Part shown: in pieces, positions 12,226 to 23,771 of the stretch | Numbering within the stretch: the first letter of the stretch is position 1 | Layout: the number at the start of each line of letters is the position of its first letter | DNA from: Allodiplogaster sudhausi | Taxonomy: Eukaryota > Nematoda > Chromadorea > Rhabditida > Diplogasteridae | Direction of reading: 5' to 3' | NCBI GenBank assembly: GCA_945643635.1 | Contig: CALZFC010000268.1 | Coordinates: 1,489,501 to 1,553,500, forward strand | DNA length: 64,000 nt | Program-made: the position numbers and the translations under genes | The notes under the pieces: model-generated | Told to the model about the DNA's origin: nothing | What the model saw: the letters and a program-made list of their open reading frames with translations, nothing else | Databases searched by the model: none

Positions 12226-12951
12226 TTGTTGGCACGTTTAAAATGTTCCCCCAAATGTTTTCAAACATTACAAAAAAAGAAGGGGTCATCGGTCGGCTCA
12301 GCATCCGCCAAGGACGCACTGGATGACTTTGAATCCATCTCCTCTTCGAACAGTCAGAGGTCGAGACCATCATCAAAGAAAGCGTCATTCGCCAAGAAGC
12401 AAGTCCGTGAGACTAGCAAGACTTCCAAAGATGCTCTTTCTTCCACTTCCACTTCTTCCCACTCTACGGTCATGCGCGTTCAGCACGTCGTCTCTGGCGT
12501 CAAACCCACTGAAGTCGCGAGTCGAGCGCACACCAGACAGACCAAGTTCAAGGAAAGGACGAAGCTTCCACTCAGCAGAGTTCACTTCACTCATCCGAGG
12601 CGTCCTCCCACTTGTTTGGTTCCGTCAGCAGTGACTGACACTCGTCTGGAGAAAGAAGCCCACTTCTCACATGATCTGAACGAGTACTCATTCTTCTGGA
12701 GCGAGCAGAACCAGCCAGACTTTTCTCAACAAGACGGACAAGATCCGCAAGAAGCGTTCCCACAGTGCGAAATATCGTCATTTCCATCATCACCGGCAGA
12801 ATTCTGTAGCAGAACATGTCTTTTTGGCCGGCGGGAGTGTCACTGGAACAGAGCGCTTCCAGTGATTTTTTCCCATCTACATCAACATCACCACTTTTTT
12901 ATTCATCGAATTGTTAATTGTTTTGTTTATCTACATCTTTTAAGGATGTGA
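12226..12951 (+). CDS. Unidentified Ser/Lys-rich open frame, 241 codons
   Basis: This is one of the longest uninterrupted frames in the spacer between the A arms, and the stretch 12290-12850 is more GC-rich than its flanks. The first half is rich in Ser, Lys and Arg (SSNSQRSRPSSKKASF and similar), with no domain I recognise. The last 60 codons look like read-through of non-coding AT-rich DNA. Another frame ends in a Ser-rich segment at about 12640, so the true product, if any, may be spliced or may use a different frame. It may equally be a remnant of a mobile element. No function is proposed. Confidence 0.3.
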   Translation: MLARLKCSPKCFQTLQKKKGSSVGSASAKDALDDFESISSSNSQRSRPSSKKASFAKKQVRETSKTSKDALSSTSTSSHSTVMRVQHVVSGVKPTEVASRAHTRQTKFKERTKLPLSRVHFTHPRRPPTCLVPSAVTDTRLEKEAHFSHDLNEYSFFWSEQNQPDFSQQDGQDPQEAFPQCEISSFPSSPAEFCSRTCLFGRRECHWNRALPVIFSHLHQHHHFFIHRIVNCFVYLHLLRM

Positions 12952-14002
12952 CGACACAAAGACATGAAAATTAAGATCAAATGAAAGAGATGTCCAAGCA
13001 GCGTGAGAAGGGGAGGGAGAGGGATACAGTAGCCACGGTGGTCCTCTACTCGGGTAAAGCGTAACCCGGATTTGGGGTGGATCAGGTCCCAAGGGCTGGC
13101 AAGGCCCATTACCAGTGTGCACTGAGGAAGGTGCATCTCAGAGGAACCACCGCACTTGCTGTATGGGGAGAGTGGAATAGGACTGGGGAGATAAGGTAGT
13201 GCTGCTGTAATTAAAACATATAGGAAATAAATAGTGAATAGTAATGATTTGCATATGTATGTACATCATTTTCTGCGACTACAGTTACTTCAATGTTTTC
13301 GAGCAGATTACCGTATCTTCTACTGTTATGACGAGTCGCGAATATCCAGCAGAGGCAAGATTGGCATGAGAAGGATCTTCTTCAGAGCAGTTGCTCCTGT
13401 CTTCTTACAGAGACCACGGCCACGAGATAAGAGACTCTGTCTCTGTCCGTACCTCTTTCTTTCCCACCCCCCAGACTCGTGGCCAGTCTCATCTTCTTTC
13501 GCGATGCGCACATCATTCCTCTCATGATCATGTCTTCTTGCCCTGGCTGCCTTTATTCGTCATTGCCTCGTAATCATCATTCGCGAACCAATCAGCCAAG
13601 CAACAAGAGAATCGGTTAAGCAGTCGAAGCAGTCGTCGACCAAGCAGACGGAACCAGCAGCGAGTGGCAGATACGTGCGTTCTCGGGCCAATCAAGGACA
13701 AGCAGCTCAATAGCCCTCGACAACTCTGGTTCCTCATTCTTTTCCCCTCTCCCCCTTCTCTCTTGCTTTTCCTTTCTTTTGTAGGCCCCCAGTGTCGAAA
13801 ACTTTTCAGTTTCGATTTCTTTTCCTCTGTGTTTTTGTGTGTTGGCCTAGTATTTAGTGTCGTTACTACTGTATAGTGTTAGTGTGACCGGAGCGAGTTA
13901 CAATTTCTCTGCTCGCTCGGTCTCTGCTTCTCTCATTACTCTCTTTCTATCTCTTGGTCTTTCTCGGGTTGACCTAGTCAGGTCATGCAAGAGGCCCGGC
14001 AT
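12952..14002. other. Pyrimidine-rich spacer, no gene recognised
   Basis: 13400-14000 is CT-rich with scattered short open frames. It could be an LTR or untranslated region of the BEL/Pao element whose gag lies at 6885-7553, but no LTR pair or TG...CA boundary is visible. The match to A1 begins at about 14003. Confidence 0.4.
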
Positions 14003-14100
14003 TCTTCCATCGATTGATTGTCTCGTTGTTTTGTCGCCTCTCCCTCATCCTCTTTTCACACCTTGCTTCACTTGCTACCTTGCGTAAGCCCCGGTGCGGG

Positions 14101-14147
14101 AATGGCGGCCTAAACAGAGATTCTTCTTCTCTGTTTAGGCCGCCATT
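14101..14147. repeat. Perfect 20-bp hairpin at inner edge of unit A2
   Basis: Arms 14101-14120 and 14128-14147 are perfect reverse complements around a 7-base loop, TTCTTCT. A1 has only one arm at the corresponding place (about 6740-6775). It could be the paired ends of two elements, or a cruciform-forming site at which the arm duplication arose. Confidence 0.85.
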
Positions 14148-16181
14148 TAAGGCCAATTGTTTAACCTCGTTTCCAATATCATCATTACTACTCTTTTAGA
14201 GTAGCTTCATCATTCTTTCAGCCTTCTCTTATTCTTATCGGTTTTAATTCTTATTTTAATTGATTTGTCGTATATAAACCTTGTCGTGTTATCCGAGTAC
14301 GCTTGTTGAAACACATTTTACTTGTCAACATGCAATTCAACTCCAACCACGACGGGCATTCTTCACACGGCACATCAACGTTTTCACATGAAGGATTGTT
14401 TTGTGAATTATCTTTTTTTAAATCATGGTTCATCGCTAGAAAGTATTAATTTCTATTCTGTTAAAAAGCGCATAAACGATGGTCTTGGTCTCGTCGGATC
14501 GGAAAGTAAAACGAAAGGCGTTGGACTATGCCTCCGTCAGCCTACCCTGGACACACGTAAAGCCCAAAGCAATTTTTTCTTTTACCTGCACTTCACAAAG
14601 TACGTATTCAAATAAACAAAATCATATAAAGTATGGAAAAGAACTTCACGACTTCAAAACCTCTAAAAAAAATTTGCAAAAGATTTTTGCCCGAAGGGGC
14701 ATTGAACTTGGGACAAAAAAGCTGTATCCGCAAGCACTACCGACTGCGACAATCTTTCATGTTTTGAGCATTGGAACGTTTGTTAACATGGCATATTGCA
14801 GATGAAACGAGAATTTCACGCATCTTTAAATGTGTTTAAAAAGTTTTCTAGAGGGATTCGGGTCCTAATTTTTTCATTCCGAAACATCAAATGTGACGCA
14901 CAATCCATATGCAAAATATCAGAATTTTTGGGTTTCTGACCATTCCCTGGTTAAATATGAAAATAGAAAGCACAGTAATTAAGACGATGGAGACTCTTTA
15001 CTGAAGTCAATAAAATTGTGAGAATATATTAGCACACCTTTTTTGCCTTGCAGCACCGCGTCATTTTTCATTGGCCGCGAATGAAATAAAAATAGAATCG
15101 CTCATCGCGAGCGCAACGCCTCAAAAATCAGTTTATTTTATTTTGGTCGAGATATAATTGATGGACCTCGGCCGTAAATTGGTGAAAATCCACGGAATAT
15201 GTCCGTACATTAGTAAAACAACAGATCCTCAAAGTATGCTGGTGGCAATACGCTGTGTACTATGAAGAGTCTAGTGAAGAGTGGCATCCTACCACCAGGC
15301 CCGGGGGTCATCAATCTGATTGTGAGGGGGCAGAATAGGAAGAGAAGATGAAGCGAGAGAAGCGGTAGAGAGAAGAGAACAACAGTGAGGCGACGAAAGA
15401 AAGAAGAGAACAAGAGCGAGGCAACGAGAAAATCAAAACATCAGAGCAGCGACGAGAGAAGGAAGAAAACAACAGCGAGGCGATGAGAGGAATACAAACA
15501 GATGTTTCTATGGCGCTGGTCGTGGCAGAGGCGGCTACATAGGCTGGCTGGCAAGCTTTAATTTTGCGAAGAGTCGTTTGTAACTTTTCACTGCGAGTAG
15601 GAACCGGCTTGAAACAATAGTGTCTGATGGGACTCTACTCAAGAATACTTGAACACACAAATCGGTCGGTTTGATCTTGTAATTCAACGAAGCGGTAGCC
15701 TAAATTTGACCATTTTTGGGTACACTATGAAAAGTTTCTCACTCACTTTCTCCAAATCTACAAATTCAAAAGTTCTTTTTCGATAAGGATATATCTACTG
15801 ATGTAGAGATTGTACAGAAGAAGAGAGTTGCCTTGCGAGATAGATATGTAATCCAAGACTTTCTCTGGAATTTGTTGTATATTTCTTTGTGGTATAAATA
15901 GCTTCTTCACTGAAATCAGTGAAAGAGGACAAAAAACGCCATAAAGAATTGAGCAGATAAATATAATTCGTAACTATACCTAGAATACTAGTTTAAAGTT
16001 TTACTAACTTATCGCCGAAAAATTTATGGCTCTATCGAAATGCATCGAAATTAGATGTTTTAGAAAGTTCATAATACAATTTATGTCAGCCGGATACTTT
16101 TTCCCCGAAAAAGAAAGAAGATAGTGAGGAAATTTAAAAGTATTCACACACCAACTTTTAACGAGACAATCACGTATTTAA

Positions 16182-16579
16182 AGAAGGGCGATCACCGAAA
16201 AACTGCAATTGTATGCTCAAATATGCAAAGGCTTCGATTGATACTGTTTTGCCTAATCTTCTTTAGTTTATTGTAGAATATTCACATAAGAAAGGACTAA
16301 AGCATTAAACAAACAAATGTCTTAAAACGTTTGTAAATTAAATCTTCCCGCGATGGGTAAGTGGCCGACAATCTACTGTCGAGTGCTTTAACACCACGTT
16401 TTTGCACTGACACTAATCACAAATTCATTCAAAAATTGCAATTTCAAGTATCTTAAGCTGAATATGTAACTTTTTGGTGCTTTTTCATTTGCCTTTTCTT
16501 TTTCCTCATACCCGAGACTATTCGAAAATAGCTAAGATGTTTCATAAATCGGCAATTACTTTTCGGTGATCGCCCTCCT
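16182..16579. mobile_element. TTAA-target miniature element, A2 copy with empty site in A3
   Basis: 398 bases flanked by TTAA at 16178-16181 and 16580-16583. The ends are AGAAGGGCGATCACCGAAAA and the inverted TTTTCGGTGATCGCCCTCCT. A3 has a single uninterrupted TTAA at the same point (GTATTTAAAGGAGCG near 46082), which proves insertion with duplication of TTAA. There is no open frame, so the element is non-autonomous. Confidence 0.85.
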
Positions 16580-17437
16580 TTAAAGGAGCGAGCAGTAGAC
16601 TGATCTTTTTCGATGTTTAGGTTATGCAAGTGTTATGCAGATAAATGAATATCTACAATTGTTAATAGTATGTACTATGTACATTTATATAAGCCCTGTT
16701 ACATTAAACTCATCTACATGAGTCTCCTCATCTCGAAATGATATTTAAAGGCACGAGAGCCTAGTTATCTCCAGTTCGTTACTCCAGTCACTTCGTTTTC
16801 CCTTCACACTTCCACACTTCCTTTCTTCTCCTTAACCGCAGCCGGTTGTCCCTCTTCTTCCTCTCTCTCTCTCTCTCTCTCATAATACAGCCTCTCGTAT
16901 CTCGCCTTGACCGCCCACACGCACACCTTCTGGAGAGACACAACAGTATGTAAGTATGAATGTGGTCTGCTCAAGCTAAAACAGTACCGGAGCGTGAACG
17001 AAGAAAATGTTTAATGAGCGAGGAATTACCATTCGACATAAATAAATTGCATTTGAAATCCTGACACAGGGGAAGACATACTCTATTTGAGCTGGTTTTC
17101 TTTCACTAGACTCCACTAGATTCCGGAGACATAGAGATACAATCATTTCGATAAAATGAGGAGTTACAACTAGGACACACATGTCAGGGTAATCGTGCTA
17201 GGAGCTTTTTTCTCGTGTTCAAGCCTCCTTTATAATTACATCACAGAATGTAGCCGTATTACATGTAAAGTAGCCACAAGTCACAACTTAAGTTCATATG
17301 AGAACCTGCGTCCACAAGTACAGATGAAGGTTTCCTGTAAAAGGTGGTCTCATTTTTTTTTAAACTAAAATCGATAATTTCCTTTCGTTTTTCGTTGAAT
17401 GCTTACGCGATGACAGTCAGGGTTATAATCAGCTTGG

Positions 17438-19127
17438 CTAAGATTCACTGCCATTTGGAAGCACGAGTTTGCTGAAGGAGGTTTGTTGCTCAAATGATCT
17501 CACCTGGGAAAGGTGAATAATTTTACGCAGGATGACACTGTTGGCGCGCTCCGAAAAAAAAATTAATCAATAACCGGTCGGTGCCCGATGGAGCCTGAAG
17601 AACGACGGTGGCCTTGGCGACGGCGTACCAATTCGAGGCGCGCCCTAAGGGATGGGAGGCGAGGACGCGGACAAAGAGGGCCGACTTGGCGGCGTCGTCA
17701 GGGGCAGACGCCTTCGAAGCCGCCAACTGCCAGAGCAGCCCGCCAATCGGTATTTGCTCTGACTTCACTTCAGTGGTATCGAGTGTGTTCGCGTTGGGAA
17801 TCTGCAAAAAAACATGGTATGCTATTTACAGAATGTTTATATAAATACTAATGCGAATTATGAATAAAAAGATTTTAAAATTTAAGACCTTGCTATAAAA
17901 ATGGAAGAATAGAATGGATCATTCTTAAAAGCTAGCAAAGACGAGAACATAAGTTGTTAAAAAATTCTAGTACATAACAAAAAAAACGATGTATGTGAGT
18001 AAACGAACATACATAGAATGTGAAGTTTGCCGTATTTTCACCAGCAATCACCGGATCTGCAATGATTGAGAATAAGTGGCTTAAATTTCTTGCGTACAAG
18101 TAATGTTATTCTAAAGAAGGATTCCGACGATATAATTAGCATGTCGTATTTTCCGAATGGATCAGCTCGTCTCGTCGTAAAACATACATATGTGGATAAG
18201 GAAAATTTGAACGATATTTTCTCATGTAGTTTCAGAATTATAGTCATGTTAAATCTCACGGGTAGAGAATTAGCTACTGTGGCTATTAGCACCATCCTAT
18301 TCTGCACGGATGCGGTATTGAAAATGATTATTCAGCTTAAAATTAGTGATCAATAACCATCATTCGTCTAGGACATACAGGACATAGCCTAAGAACAAAT
18401 TAAATGAATGGATTAGCGAAGTCGTTGTTAACAGAACACTGAACTTGCGGAGTTTGCACTGTTATCTTCACGGGAGGCTTTTGAATATTCACGCTCTACT
18501 TATTAGGCTAATAAAATATTTTTGCATGTCGTTTTTTCCAAATGGATCAGCTCGTTTCGTCTTAAAACATATGTAGATAAGGACAATTTGAACAATATGT
18601 TCTCATGTATTTTCAGAATTAAAGTCATGTTAAATCTCACGGGATGAGAATTGGCTACTGTGGCTATTAGCACCCTAGTATCCTGCACGGATGCGGTGTT
18701 GAAAATGATTATTCAGCTTAAAGTAAGTGATCAATAACTGTGCTAACTAATACGCCTAGAACATACAGGACATAGCCTAACAACTAATGAAATGAACGGA
18801 TTAGCGAAGTCGTTATTAACTGAACACTGGATTATTGGAGTTTGCACTGTTATCTTCACGGGAGGCTTTTGAATATTCACGCTCTACTTATTAGGCTAAT
18901 AAATTTAAAGTAAGACACAACGCTCATTAAATCCGCGCAGGATGCTTAGTATGCTCGCATTAAATACTATACTCCCTAGATCTATCTGTGGACTCTGATT
19001 ATAATCGAAAGTATTATTTTTCTTAATTTTTTTTAGTAATTTAGTTTTTTTTAACTGCAAGGTAACCTGGCTTGACTGCCTTTGCAGATCCTAACGGAGC
19101 AGCGGAGGCGATGTCTTCTGCGCTCAT
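17438..19127 (-). pseudogene. MATH-BTB family 1, A2 copy with exons 4-8 deleted
   Basis: Exon 1 (19067-19127), exon 2 (18013-18056) and exon 3 (17575-17801) keep their lengths and splice borders. At about 17553 the sequence jumps from the 3-prime half of exon 9 straight into intron 3, which removes the second half of MATH, the whole BTB domain and exon 8. This corresponds to a loss of about 1.76 kb relative to A3 (roughly 47035-48800). Any product would lack the BTB domain. Intron 1 is enlarged to 1010 bases by a tandem duplication. Confidence 0.85.
18141..18902. repeat. Tandem duplication of about 380 bases inside intron 1 of the A2 MATH-BTB pseudogene
   Basis: Two units, about 18141-18517 and 18527-18902, both run from GCATGTCG to the word CTACTTATTAGGCTAATAAA. 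A1 and A3 have one unit each. The two units differ at several positions, so this is not a very recent event. Confidence 0.75.
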
Positions 19128-19689
19128 CTCGATGCTACCTTGGGGCCTCCTAAACAATTAATTTCCGGCTTGAAAAAAGGTAATGGAGTCATTATTGCCT
19201 TGGTGGGAAGTATGTATGTAGGTGCTATCAGTCTTACCCTAGTAGTCCAAACTAAAACTCTCTTTATTCTCGTTGGCAATGCCTTGCTGGAGGTAGATCT
19301 AATGGTATCGTGAGACGAAAAAGCATCGCACTTCATTATGCGTCCCTTCTCGAACTCCGCTTCACTGCGTTCCCAGGCCGAAAGGGCGTTCAGTCAGACG
19401 ACTTTATTGACATCGATTACTCAACAAGAGAGAAAGAGAGAGAGAGAGAAAATTAGAAGGCTCCTCGCTGTTAGGGGAAAGGCAATGGTCCGAGGCGTGG
19501 TGGTCGTTGTGGGGAACAAAGAACGAGAAAAAGCTATGTTTCAGTATCTATGGTCGAGACCTTCTTTCAGGCAATATATGGGCGAAATAACCAAATGCTC
19601 AAGGCTGATGTGACGGTTTGGCAAGAGAGATCACCAGGACTGCTCCTCCTGGCGCCTGTGCTCGTCGTCTGCATTCCTCTCTATCTCAG

Positions 19690-20020
19690 TTGCATCCAAC
19701 TGATCAATTTCACCCCCCCCCCCCCCCCACCTGTATCTCCACTCTCCACATTTCCTCTCTTTCTCTCTCTCTCTCTCTCTCGCCTTCTCACGCACACTAT
19801 CTTCTAACATCTATCACAGACACTTCCTTCTTCTTATTTGCCGAAATGCTACCAAAAGTGCACGAGCAATCGAATATGGCCAATCCCCGTCTTCTAAACG
19901 ATTTTCGGCACTAATCTTCCTGAGGAAAACCAAGAATGTAAAATTATAATCTTCCCCATTTGTGACATTATGTATGTATATACATACTTATGTATGTATG
20001 TAGATACATTCACGTTTCAC
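19690..20020. repeat. Poly-C, CT and GTAT/ATAC microsatellites
   Basis: A C run (about 19711-19728), a CT run (19757-19782) and ATGTAT/ATACAT repeats (19971-20010) occur within the outer end of A2, and equivalents occur in A3 at 50650-50945. No gene is supported here. Confidence 0.8.
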
Positions 20021-20356
20021 CCCTCCAACCGCGGCAGAGTAGGACGAATATAAAAAGAGAAAAGAAAAATATTTATCTACATATGTATCATGAACATCAG
20101 AATCCATTTCATGCGTTTCATGCGCATAAATAAATACATTTCATGCGTCGAAAATATTTTTTATTTCATTGGTGACCATAAAAATTTTTGATCTTTAATT
20201 TGATGGGACATTTTGGAACCGAACTTCAGAAATTTCCCGCTCGCTTGGTTGTTGAGAGCTACTGTAAAACACTTTATTTAAGTAAATGTATAAACTATGT
20301 TATATACTTGTGCATACAATTATATATATATATATATATATAGATACATACTATAG

Positions 20357-20924
20357 ATGCGCGAAGATCCTGATGTCCGATAAAACCGGACTATCCATCC
20401 ATAAGCGCCTCCTAATCTCCGAGCAGAACAATTTGCCCGAATTCTTCGACATCCTAGATCGTGCAGCAGGCACCATGAATGTTAACGAACTCATGGCTAT
20501 AACTTAACTTTATATTTACTATATTTCTTAATTATGCTTAACAATACTAGATTAGCAAACTTAATGAAGATCATTAGCAACATAATGAAGGCGATTAGCA
20601 AACTTAATGAAGACCGCTTTTTGGCACCCTTAAAGGAGAGCGATCACCGAAAAATAGTTAATGCGATTTTGGAATGCCGCGTCTTCCTCACTCTCATTCT
20701 CGCGTGCTATTTCGCTGGTCGCAGAAACCTGCAGCATGAAAATAATAATGAGAGTGAGAAGGGCCGCGGCAATTTTAAATGTCACATAATTTTTCGGTGA
20801 TCGCCCTCCTTTAATTAGTATTGCTTAGGACCTGATTGCACTCCTAAAGACTGACGACTTCTGCGCGAAGCTGTCGGAGCGCGCCAAGAGTGTCATCCTG
20901 CGTACGATGATTCACCTTCCTCGG
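20357..20924 (+). pseudogene. MATH-BTB family 2, isolated exons 8 and 9
   Basis: Exon 8 is 20357-20480 (124 bases, as in the intact genes) and encodes ILMSDKTGLSIHKRLLISEQ. It ends in AAT before a GTTAAC donor. Exon 9 begins at 20829 after GCTTAG and encodes a LSERAKSVILRTM stretch. The intron holds a 177-base TTAA element. There are no exons 1-7 upstream on this strand. Exons 5-7 of the same family lie at 23772-24456 on the opposite strand, and the shared intron sequence (about 20160-20300 and 23340-23480) is inverted between the two, so an inversion probably split one gene. Confidence 0.7.
20634..20810. mobile_element. TTAA-target miniature element, 177 bases
   Basis: TTAA lies on both sides (20630-20633, 20811-20814). 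Terminal repeats are AGGAGAGCGATCACCGAAAA and the inverted TTTTCGGTGATCGCCCTCCT. It belongs to the same family as 4219-4712 and 16182-16579. It sits in the intron between exons 8 and 9 of a family-2 MATH-BTB fragment, and copies at 54098-54275 and 59244-59421 occupy the same intron. Confidence 0.85.
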
Positions 20925-21420
20925 GTGAGAATATTTGAGCAACTATTTGTAAGCTTGCTCTTGCTCTCGAACGCGATCAATCAATAGTGAAGCGTATGAG
21001 AAATCTGAAAATGTCGGCAACAATTGGAAAAAACAGGAGATTAAAATGCCGGTTTATGCCGATATCGACTTTCCAGGTATACTACGGCTGTCATTTTTGT
21101 GGAAGTCGTGTCCTACGCTAATTGTAAGTTGCGACTCCTCTTGTCTTTTGCATGTCTACGCTACTCTACACTATTTTCAACGCATTAATCTTAAAAACCA
21201 TGCTTAACTACTTATGATTTAAAGTGAGAAAATAAGGGTATTTTCTCATTCTATTCTTTCATCTCCACGTAAAAATCGATATACGCCTTGGATGGAAAAA
21301 ATTAAGCGCTTTGTAAATCCGGCTAAAGTGAGTTATGATGAACTTTGTTATGAGTAAAAGAAAAAAATCCTTTTCTGCAAATTGAAATTCTGAAACATTT
21401 AATTTCGATTGAGCCATTAA

Positions 21421-22634
21421 AGGAGATCCGAGGCGAATAAATAGTGTCTTGCTTTTTTTTTTCGCCTTATTTGGTCAAGTTTTTGATTGCAAGTGTCTCG
21501 AAGTCAAAAAATTCCTCTGCCTGAGGAAATTAAGGTTAATCTCTACTTTGAATTCGCGAATATTTTATGCTCCCGCCATTAAATATTTTTTTGGCAGAGT
21601 CACACCGTGGCTGACGGGGCGATTAAGCTACGCTTGGAACGCACTGAATTAGTCATGCACATACATACACGGTCATTTACGCAGTGCAAAATTGACTAGC
21701 AAAAAAAAACTCTAAAACTCTCTCTCTCAAAATAGCAGAAAAGCGATTAGACATCTATGATGTCGTTGTGCATAAAATTGGTGTTTGAATGCGCGCCCTC
21801 TCAGAGATGAGCAGGATGGCACGGAGCGGTAGCGAACGCGGTTGGAAGGGTTATGAAAGAGTGGTAGGGGGTAGGTCTTCATTCTACGCTGAAGTGTCCG
21901 TAAGAGGTGGTCTGGTGCTAAGAAGACACCTCGACGTTAGGAGTTTCTACTAGTGCTGTTTTTGTGGATATGGAAGTGCTTGGATGTTCATCGGCTCCGG
22001 CCACCGACTTCTCCATTCGAGGATCAGAGCCATCACTGCTCGGCTATAGCTGCATTCAGTGTGGCAGCATCTGCCACTTTGTCCAGTGGCGCGTCGGGTC
22101 ACCCAGGTTCCCTTAAGGCGGGAGGCGTTTTCAGCCCCCGAAAGTATAGTGAGTTCAGGCTGTAGAGTAAGCAGGTTTCTCTTGTATTCATGAGTTTAAA
22201 GTGCGTTTTACAGGAAACTAGTCTGCAGAAGGGAGATGTGGATGCCATGCAAGGTATTCAAGCCGCTGTGCTCAGAATAGGCCAAAGTGTTGCGGGCAGA
22301 GCCGGACAAGGCCATAAGTGGCCCCTTCCCTCTCGGCGGTCACGACAGAGACCAGAGACTTGACTATTCAGGCAGCCGGGCCTTACAGATATGATTTTTA
22401 TGGTCACATTTGTTTTGGCTATGGGGTAGCTTAATTGTTATGAAGCGGAGGAGGATAGATATTTCTTTATTTCTCTGGAGGGTTTTGGATTTACAGTAAG
22501 GTCAGGTTTGGAGGGTGCACTGGCACCGCGAAGGTTGAGCGCGCAATCGCTGCCGGCCGAGCCCAGAATTGTAGAACTACAGGGTCAGAAGAGTGTAGGA
22601 TCTAGTTCCTCCTTTTATGGTCCCAGTAGTATGG
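21421..22634 (+). mobile_element. Repeat B, copy B-III (5-prime half only)
   Basis: Starts at AGGAGATCCGAGGCGAATAA after TTAA (21417-21420), exactly like the complete copies at 54882 and 59873, and follows them until about 22634, where unrelated sequence begins with two tandem copies of an AAAGTCTATTAGCCATCATT word. The right terminus is missing. Confidence 0.75.
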
Positions 22635-23771
22635 GAAAAGTCTATTAGCCATCATTAGAGAAATACGGAAAAGTCTATTAGCCATCATTAGAGATAGGCA
22701 AAATCAAATTTGAATCACGGACCCCTACATAGCATCATTTTAAGTACGCTCGGGCTGCATGCCAAAGTTGATCGTGGTGTCCAAAACGTTCTCAAAAAGT
22801 TAGCATATAATTTACACAGCACAATTAGACATCTGAATAAGTTCAGTGATTCTCTGCGAATATATAAAAGTCATTCTTTCAATAGGTGTAGTGGTAAATG
22901 ATCGATTTTGTCCTGCTGAACCTTTTGCATTTCAGGCCGAGTGAATGAATCTGGGACTGAGGGCAGCTAGCATGTAAGAACATAACAATAAATCACAATT
23001 AGGCCTAAAAGTTATCGCAGGGATGTTCTGTAATACAGATAAAATAAAATACCAGCAAAAACTACCCGAATATCAAAGAAACAAATTATTTTGTTCAGCA
23101 CGCCTAAATGTGTAATCCGTGTGATTTTGAGTTATTGATTTTTGCCCGCTCATTAGTTTATCAATGAAACCAATAATATACTATTATTAACGTAACCATA
23201 TAATGAAGCAACCCTGAAAATTTCATTAACTTTCATCTACTTTGAAGAAAAATATGCAAGAAAAACCAAAATATGCACTTTTATTGCACGCTACTGTATA
23301 TATATAATTGTATGAAGAAGTATATAATACAGTTTATATATTTACTTTAATAAAGTATTTTACAGTAGCTCTCAACAACCAAGCGTGCGGGAAATTTCTG
23401 AAGTCGGTTCCAAAATGTCCCATCAAATTAAAGATCAAAAATTTTTATGGTCACCAATGAAATAAAAAATATTTTCGACGCATGAAATGTATTTATTTAT
23501 TTACATCAAAAGTAATATGATTTTGCGCACTTGGAGAACATTTCAAGCGTCAAGACCATGGAAGACAATGTGAGAAAAATCTAATTCACAATTGTTAGGA
23601 AAAAGAGGAAGAAAGAAAAATATTACTTATAGAAATGGATGCGCAGATAGAGAATGAGAAAAATGATGGAGAAGGAAAGAGGCTAAGAGAGAAAGGAGGC
23701 AAAAGAAATATAAAAAAAAGATAGCGAGAGAGAAAGAGAGTGTGAACGTTAGTGAAACTCGAAAAACCAAC
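22635..23771. other. No gene; intron-side sequence of family-2 MATH-BTB
   Basis: 22640-23300 shows no coding signal. 23330-23600 matches, in reverse, the intron 7 sequence present at 20150-20330 and 53260-53520. 23640-23760 is purine-rich and corresponds to the pyrimidine-rich intron start downstream of exon 7 on the minus strand. Confidence 0.5.

Larger units (their letters stand above)
14003..20105 (-). repeat. Repeat unit A, copy A2 (right arm)
   Basis: Reverse complement of A1 up to 19526, and continuing with A3-like sequence to the word GAACATCAGAATCC ending near 20105 (51047 in A3). Compared with A3 it has a 398-base miniature element (16182-16579), a deletion of MATH-BTB exons 4-8 (junction near 17553), a tandem duplication within intron 1 (18141-18902) and about 166 extra bases near 19492-19660. 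Confidence 0.85.

Noticed and set aside
13400..14002. LTR belonging to the BEL/Pao fragment
   Set aside because: No second copy, no TG...CA ends and no primer binding site could be seen, so it is left as unassigned pyrimidine-rich spacer.
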